Shown here piece by piece: positions 21,574-27,377 of a stretch of 27,377 nucleotides of DNA. A program made the translations under genes and the position numbers. The stretch comes from Flammula alnicola (taxonomy: Eukaryota; Basidiomycota; Agaricomycetes; Agaricales; Strophariaceae). The stretch is from positions 1 through 27,377 of the forward strand of contig JADNRV010000521.1 in NCBI GenBank assembly GCA_015499995.1. The letters run 5' to 3'. Position 1 is the first letter of the stretch; each line of letters begins with the position of its first letter. The notes beneath the pieces were generated by a model. The model was not told where the DNA came from and searched no databases. It was given only the letters and a program-made list of their open reading frames with translations.

Positions 21574-22060
21574 CGCCTCGTTCTTTTTCTCGCGCGCGTC
21601 GGCAGGTCGCAACAACAAAACCCATTTTACCTGAGTCTTGCTTATCAGCTCTGTCTATCAGTTCCAGAAACACGGGCTGATCTGGCAATGGCCCTTGAGC
21701 ACGATTAATTTCATCCCTATTTTTCCGATCTCTCGCCTCCCAAACACAGGCGCTGCTCGTCAAACCGGTCAATCAAATTGCCGTGAAAGGCGAAGATTAG
21801 GGCTCTCCAAACATTGTCGATGGGTTGGACGAGTGTGATAATCCGAGTTCGCAGAGCGAAATCCTGGCTACCTCCCAGCAGCAGTCCAGCAATTAGGCTT
21901 CCTTTCTCTTTCTCTTTCTCTTCACGAGCCGTTCGGAACATGAAATTCGTAAGGCGTTCAATAGCTCATCGATGCGCTCTCTAATGAGAGGAATACCGCT
22001 GGACGATACCTACGAGGCCGATGCTTCTCATCGAGAAATCCTCTGGTCAGGTTATATATG
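21574..22060 (+). pseudogene. NACHT-type STAND NTPase pseudogene, 3' part with Walker B
   Basis: This continues the 20035-20462 relic after the MITE/hAT insertion, on the same strand. It starts ASFFFSRASAGRNNKTHF (21575 on), the usual motif just after the P-loop helix. LAYQLCLSVPETRADLAMAL follows in a shifted frame. Walker B reads NIVDGLDECDNPSSQSEI (from 21810). A sensor-like segment resembling the family's SRPEPxIR motif, read as FTSRSEHEIRKAFNSSSMRS, runs to about 22050. Stops and frameshifts interrupt it. It converges on the Stealth-family gene, whose stop is at 22204. No repeat-ligand domain (ankyrin, WD40, TPR) is visible downstream. Confidence 0.75.
21901..21922. repeat. TTTCTC simple repeat
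   Basis: About three and a half units of TTTCTC lie inside the NACHT relic, just before its sensor-like segment. This expansion probably contributes to the frame changes there. Confidence 0.7.
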
Positions 22061-22203
22061 CGGCTACTGTTCATCGAGTCTATGATGTTGAAGTAAATGA
22101 TGTATACAAATATTAGTACGGGTATCTACATCTAATGCAGTCCCAACAAGCTCAAATGAGCGTCCACAATACATGTAAGTAAATCGAGCAAAAATATAAT
22201 TTA

Positions 22204-24999
22204 TCATACACAGGAATCGTCTTGTCGATGGTCCATCACCCTTACCGCCTCCGTTTCGTCCCTCTCAAATTCCAATTTATGTGGCCATCTACCCTTCATC
22301 CATGACTGGAGTGTCGTATCCATTAGCGCCAGCCAGGATGGGTCAGTCGTGGACATGTCATCATTAATGCAAAGGAAGGCCAGATCTTTATCTTGAGTAT
22401 CAATGACTTTCAGACGCAAGGCGGTGTCGGAGGCGCTCGTGGCGCCGAAGAAGCGGTTTGGGGTTGCCCCGAGAACGTAGGAGTATCTCTGTATTAAGCG
22501 AAGGGCGAAGAGACGGGGATTGTTGGAAGGGTAAGGGAAGGTGAGGAGGGAGGGGAGGGTGAGCGGAAGGTACGTTGGTGTGGAAGAAGGGTGTGAGGTA
22601 GACGTCTGAGGAGGGGTCGGTGGAGGGAGGAAGGCAGAAAAACCGGTGGGGCCAGATAAATTGATAAGTGCGGATATGACTAGAAGGTATGGAAGGAAGC
22701 GATAATATAAGATTCCACGTTACGAAGAGGAGAGTGTAGCAGAGAAACAAAATTTTAAATGACTTACTACAGTCGCCACATGTTGGGTTGTCCACCATGA
22801 TCCGTTTGAGCATCTCAACGGCCGGCTCATTTGAATCGTTGCTGAAGCATTGTTTTCGATCTATCTTGCAAGCCATACGTGTTTCGCCTGAAGCGAAGTC
22901 GGCCCAGCCATTCTGATGAGGTGGCAGGGGATAATACTTTCTCAAGGGAAGGTAGGTATACGGGTAGCCGTCGGAAGAGACTACGATAGAGGATAAGCAC
23001 AGACCTCGAAATGCAAGGCGAAATAGAGAACGTACGAAAAGCATAGTTAGTCGGCCAAGAATCGGGCAGTCGAGCAGTCTGTAGTTCCTGCCTCGAGTTC
23101 AGTCTGCTATCCCGCTTCGGCCACGGGACTTCCGTCTCCTCTTCTCCGCTTTCCCCGCCAACCTCGAGCCACATCTTCTCCTTATCTTCTCGAGTGATTG
23201 ACCCTTTCTCACTGCCCCACTTCCCGACCACCCAGCTCCACAATAGCGCCTGAAAAACGAGACAAACAGGTCAATTTTTTGTGCTGGTAAAAAGGCTGCG
23301 CGAGATAGAAGGCACAGAAATATTATTCACCTCGCGGTGCCTTTCGACTATGAATTGTGTCGCCAACCAGAGTGTGTGGGTCTCGGGTCTCGAGGGGTCC
23401 TGCCCTCGGAACCGGCTGGTCGCGGTGCTGGAGAAAGCCAAAGGAAAGGCTAAACTCCCCTCGTGAAGAAGCGGCAGAGGGATGGATCGGGCGTTGTGAA
23501 CCATGTAGGGGCGTCCTCGAGAACCGAAGCGCTCGGAGAGACCTTAAAGGAGGGGAGAACACAGTCAGTATAGCGATTGAGAGGAACCGAGGAGATACGC
23601 ACGAGAAGCAGCGGTTTCAAGGCCACGCCACTCGGACCAGCCAGGGGGGTTTGGATGCTTTCCTGCTGGGTCCACCAAAAGATCTGGTTGCAATTGAAGG
23701 ACAGGACCATGGATGGGCGAATAGAAGGAGGATGTCGACAGGGGGCGCAAGATGAAGTTGTCATCCATAATAAAGACTCTGAATGAGTAAGGGAGTCAGT
23801 CACCCAGATACAACGGCAAGAATGAGAGGACGAACGTGATGTCGGAGACGTCGTCGGCAGGGAGATTGGCCAGTTGACTTTCAACGGCCAAGCTGGAGAA
23901 AGAGATATTGAGCATAAACGCCCGGAGCGAAGAAACAAACAACTTGCCTGTTGAAGGTAGGAAGCGAGACCTCACGCCAGGCAGCGAGGTCAGCGTTGAG
24001 AATTTCCTTGTTCGGTGACGAAGGAAGCAGATGGAAGATATCAACATCTGAGGATATGGTCGTTAGCCGCTGACAATAAAAGTGCAGACACAAGTCCTAG
24101 CGACCCCGAATATTTAAGAGCTCACTCACCATGATGTATCGTGAGGCTTGGTGCCTCGTCACCGATCTTCCACAAATCGAGCCATTGTGGAACCTGACCC
24201 AACCTCAGCCCATACCTAACGTCCTTCCCCTCTCCCTCATAGGGAGGCAGCGGCAGAGAATAACTATTCGCTACCAAGTGAAATGTACTCCGCTTCCAAC
24301 TTTTCGTTGCGGCTGTAGCCGACCTTACCGAGTACCGTAATTCATCATGTTGTCGGTACTGCTTTTCCTTGTTTGCAGAACTGGGTTGAAGTTGAGGAGG
24401 CTTCGGTGGCGGGATGGGATGGGCCTCGCGAGCTGCGAGGTGGAGGGGGTCACTAAAGGTGAACACGAAGGGAATAGTGAGATAAGAAGGAAAAAAAACG
24501 CGAAGCCACGCTCGATTACTTACCTCCCATTTACCCATGTCCACACCAAGTCTATCCTTGGTTCCTCCATCTTCAAATTCAAGCACGCCCCTGACCACTT
24601 TCCCTCTCTAAACCACTCCTCAAGGCATTCATCCGAGATTTCATCGTGAACACCTATTCTTCGGACAGTGATATCTGCCGGCGCTGGGTCGGCGGGGGTG
24701 AAAACCAGGTATAAATTGGACGAATTTGAAGGGTAAAGAAAGGGAGTTGGGCGAACAGGACATTGTGAGGGAAGTAAGGCGAGTTGGTCTTGAGTTGTGG
24801 GAAAGTCGATGGTTGCTGTATGTAACGAGAAGGGAAGAAATTTGTTGAAGTAGATCACGAAAGCAAGTGATCCGACGGTAATTAGAAGAACAATACGTCT
24901 GTGTGGGTTGAGGTAGAATGGGAAGGAGCGGCGGTGGCGAAAGGCGGACGAGAAAGACCGTGAGGGAGAGACAGCCTCAAGGTCGTAAGGTAGCGGCAT
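22204..24999 (-). CDS. Stealth-family phosphotransferase, xylosylphosphotransferase (Xpt1)-like
   Basis: Stealth enzymes transfer sugar-phosphate groups onto glycans; fungal members such as cryptococcal Xpt1 add xylose-phosphate to mannose in the Golgi. Nine exons: 24999-24524, 24452-24130, 24047-23948, 23892-23836, 23778-23603, 23542-23331, 23249-23036, 22980-22768, 22679-22204. They sum to 2247 nt (748 aa) with no break. A signal-anchor helix lies at 36-51, so it is type II. Stealth motifs: CR1 IDLVWTWVNGSD (149-160); CR2 DELRYSVRS (195-203), VPQWL and LPTFNS (295-300); SDITVFIMDDNF, then RPYMVHNARSIPLPLLHE and VERHRE (443-448); and the C-terminal CINDD (694-698). The third intron uses a GC donor. 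The exact donor sugar is unproven. It is convergent with the NACHT relic. Confidence 0.9.
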
Positions 25000-26570
25000 G
25001 GTCGTTTACCATCTGAGAATGAGATAAGAGCTAGCCTATTTGAGAGAACTCGGAACGGGAGTTGGGAGACAAAAAGACTCACGGAAAAAGGATAGGGTTT
25101 TATGAAGTCAAAGATATGCGACGCAACGGTAGGGTAGCCGTGGGAGTACAAGGAGGTTAAGGAAAGGAAATGGTGACGGAGAAAACGGGAAAATGTGAAT
25201 CTAGTGAGGCACACGACAAACAAGTCCGTTTTTCTACCGGCTGCATTCAGGAATAGGCAACCCCTTGATGTGGGCAGTTGTTGGGTGGGTAAGAATAACG
25301 GTTCGTATGTAAAAAAAAGGTCAGTGGACAAAAATAGATATTTAAAAATAGTTTGATGATGGCTAAAAATATTCAAATGGCGGGCTGAATATCGGCATTG
25401 TCCTCATGGCAGTTCTTATCAGTACAATCACTCCATGGTTCTGGCAATGTGATCTACGACAAGCTCCTTGAAAACTTCGGACTAGCATATTACTGACCAG
25501 GTATCTCTTGCAGGTATCGTCGTCAGTTGACTCGTGCATATTTTAGAAGTCCCTGAGCGTTGCACGTTCAGTTCCGGCCGACATCTCGGGTCCGCAGCGT
25601 CAGGGGGATGGGAGATATATTTTTAGTCGTATGTACCTGGTGCCGTGCAGCCGTGCTCAGACGATTTACAAAGGGCGTTAGAACATGTTCAACGGACCAC
25701 ATTAGGCAGTTGCCTGCAGTTGCCAGCTGGTTGCCAGCGTCCAGCCCTGGCCGGCCTGGCAGCTTCTGATACTCATTGTGCTGCGGTTTAATGACGCGCC
25801 AAACGGAAGGAACTTCGGTATCAGATTAGACGGCAGTATCAGATTAGACGGCAGTAACAGTGTCATTAGTGTAGATAGGCCTGACGTATCTCACATAATA
25901 GAATAACTGGAAAGTGCTCCACGTCACCATTCCTTCCCCGCGTACGACCCTCGGACTTGACAGTCTCTGTGTAAAGAAGGTGAGATGACAAAATGTCGGA
26001 AAAATCCGAAGTGCCTTGCACAATGCAAGGGTTCTGATGCCGAAAATGGCCGGCCGTTGCAATGACCATTGTAATGCAAACATAGCTTCCTAACGATCGA
26101 TAACTTTCATTAGTATGTTTTAAAACTACACTGAGCGATTTGACGAGGCTAGGTGGGCGGGGCGATAGAATCTTAGGTTGACAAAGGCTAAATTCAGTGA
26201 AGGGTATGAAATTTATACAACCAAGACTCAGTTCGTTGAGTTTACCCTCTGCATTTGTCAAAACATCGGTTTATCATCCCCATTGAAATACTCCGCTAGC
26301 CATCCATTTATAATCTATCTTTCACACTTGACGGTCAGACATTGACTACCCTGGTACACGTTACTGAGCTTTGAATAATCATTTCACTAGTCCACGGTCA
26401 TACCCCAGACTCAGGTGGTCGGGACCGAAGGATAAACGAAGGCTTCTTGTTGACTCAAGACCAAGCAGATAGCGACACCTTTTTCCGCCGATAGAAAATG
26501 CGTTGAAATTTGGAAATCATGATTACCTATGGGCTTTCTCTAATGTCCTTGACTCTCGCTTTCGGAGTGG
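25000..26570. other. Gene-free region upstream of the Stealth-family gene
   Basis: The first few hundred bases should hold the Stealth gene's promoter and 5' UTR. Open frames here (for example 24882-25376 and 25866-26261 on the minus strand) have no recognisable domain and no conserved-looking composition. No tRNA, rRNA or transposon end was recognised. Confidence 0.5.
25818..25853. repeat. Perfect 18-bp tandem duplication
   Basis: GTATCAGATTAGACGGCA occurs twice in a row with no mismatch, followed by a partial third start (GTAACAG). Confidence 0.9.
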
Positions 26571-26690
26571 GATAGTGCCGATAGCTCGCAGCTTCAAGGA
26601 GATACTTCGTGCAATTCCCAGAGCTGAGAGAATAGCGCCGATGGCTCGCAGCTTCGAGGAGATACTTCATACAATTCCCAGAGATTAACG
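26571..26690. repeat. 60-bp tandem duplication
   Basis: Units 26571-26630 and 26631-26690 match closely over their first 50-odd bases; all six differences noted there are transitions. Because 60 is a multiple of three, a plus-strand open frame reads two similar 20-residue units (IVPIARSFKEILRAIPRAER and IAPMARSFEEILHTIPRD). That frame lacks an ATG, so no gene is called. Confidence 0.75.
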
Positions 26691-27377
26691 CAGCAGATTC
26701 AGAACAAAGAAATGGTGGAAAACAAAGCAAGCTATTTTTCTTTGTTTCCATTAATTCTCTCACTCCGAATTCCAGTCGTGTGATCAGGGAAAAAAATCCC
26801 AAGTTATCGAGTCTGCAAAACAGCCTGGCTATTCTAGAAGATGAGGCGATGAGGCGCAACACCGGTTGGCAATATAGCTGCGGAGTGGGGTAAGTGGGCT
26901 GCGACAACCTGATATAATTACATATCACGGCACGGCACCCGTCCACAGAACAAGCCGTTTGGAATTAGAACTAAATTTTCGCGAAGTCTATCCTGTGTGT
27001 TTTGACCAAAGTTAAGACGAATTGTAGATGTGGCGGAGTATGACCGGCTGTGGTTAAAGCGGTTGAGAATGTGACGACCAACTTAGGTTGGTATCTGAAC
27101 TTCAGTTAGATCTCTCTGGTACATACTACATAGTGGATACCGCAGTCTTGATGTGGCGTATGCCCTCCGGGCGCCGTTATCACGGCCGTGTAAAACAACG
27201 GATGCCGAGCACTGAGCCGGAACATGATGATTGGCGGTCAACTTTGACAGCGATATGTCGGACCATTAGAAAGCTGTTCCAGCGGCTGAGATGTGCCGAC
27301 GGGATATTTGGGGTTTATGAACGTCTTCCAATGCCATATTATATCTGACATCATTCCTTCCAGGTCTCCTGCGCTCC
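26691..27377. other. Gene-free right end of the window
   Basis: Only short open frames without recognisable domains, no repeats of note, and no RNA gene or transposon terminus that can be supported. A gene could begin beyond the window. Confidence 0.45.

Noticed and set aside
24882..25376. 164-codon minus-strand open frame overlapping the Stealth gene start
   Set aside because: It overlaps the first exon of the Stealth gene in another frame and continues into its upstream region; composition is like translated non-coding DNA.
25866..26261. 131-codon minus-strand open frame in the right flank
   Set aside because: No recognisable motif, no supporting splice pattern, and it appears to lack an ATG start.
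26503..26688. Plus-strand open frame encoding two 20-residue repeats
   Set aside because: Opens with TTG rather than ATG, very short, and explained by the tandem DNA duplication.
1..27377. CRISPR arrays, rRNA, tRNA and bacterial-type operons
   Set aside because: Splice sites and protein families are fungal; no regularly spaced repeats and no tRNA- or rRNA-like sequence were recognised on reading both strands.

Overview
The window looks like nuclear DNA of a filamentous basidiomycete, probably an Agaricomycete. Protein-coding genes are split by many short introns (about 49-90 nt). The gene families fit that group: an F-box protein, a Dal5/ACS-type MFS permease, a Stealth-family xylosylphosphotransferase-like enzyme and a NACHT-type STAND pseudogene. 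GGCCCGGC-rich hAT-like DNA transposon remnants are also present.

The dominant structure is a giant inverted repeat. Bases 1-10607 reappear as the reverse complement at 10737-21325, with only scattered small differences, around a strongly diverged centre at about 10608-10736. Base 1 pairs with 21325, so the palindrome may continue left of the window and its full length cannot be seen. Each arm carries, from the outside in: a non-autonomous hAT-like element; half of a short inverted-repeat element (MITE); the 5' part of a NACHT pseudogene; an F-box gene; a Pro/Ser-rich putative membrane protein gene, divergent from the F-box gene; an MFS permease gene of 17 proposed exons; an SDR oxidoreductase gene; and a hairpin-rich non-coding stretch next to the centre.

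The two arms are not equally intact. In the left arm the MFS and SDR genes read cleanly through every exon, while the F-box and Pro/Ser-rich genes have frameshifts. In the right arm the MFS and SDR copies are broken several times, while the F-box and Pro/Ser-rich genes have one frameshift each. Almost every break in one arm is whole in the other. Two explanations fit. The arms may hold uncorrected consensus errors because reads cannot be placed uniquely, with the palindrome possibly a fold-back assembly artefact. Or a young real palindrome is decaying independently in each arm. The in-frame stop in the NACHT P-loop is in both arms, so it predates the duplication or fold-back.

Right of the palindrome, the 3' half of the same NACHT pseudogene (Walker B, 21574-22060) is collinear with the 5' half in the right arm, the two being separated by a nested MITE plus hAT insertion. 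The right arm plus right flank therefore looks like the original layout. A complete nine-exon Stealth-family gene follows on the minus strand (22204-24999, 748 aa), including one GC-AG intron. From 25000 to the end no gene can be supported; two small tandem repeats are the only structure seen.
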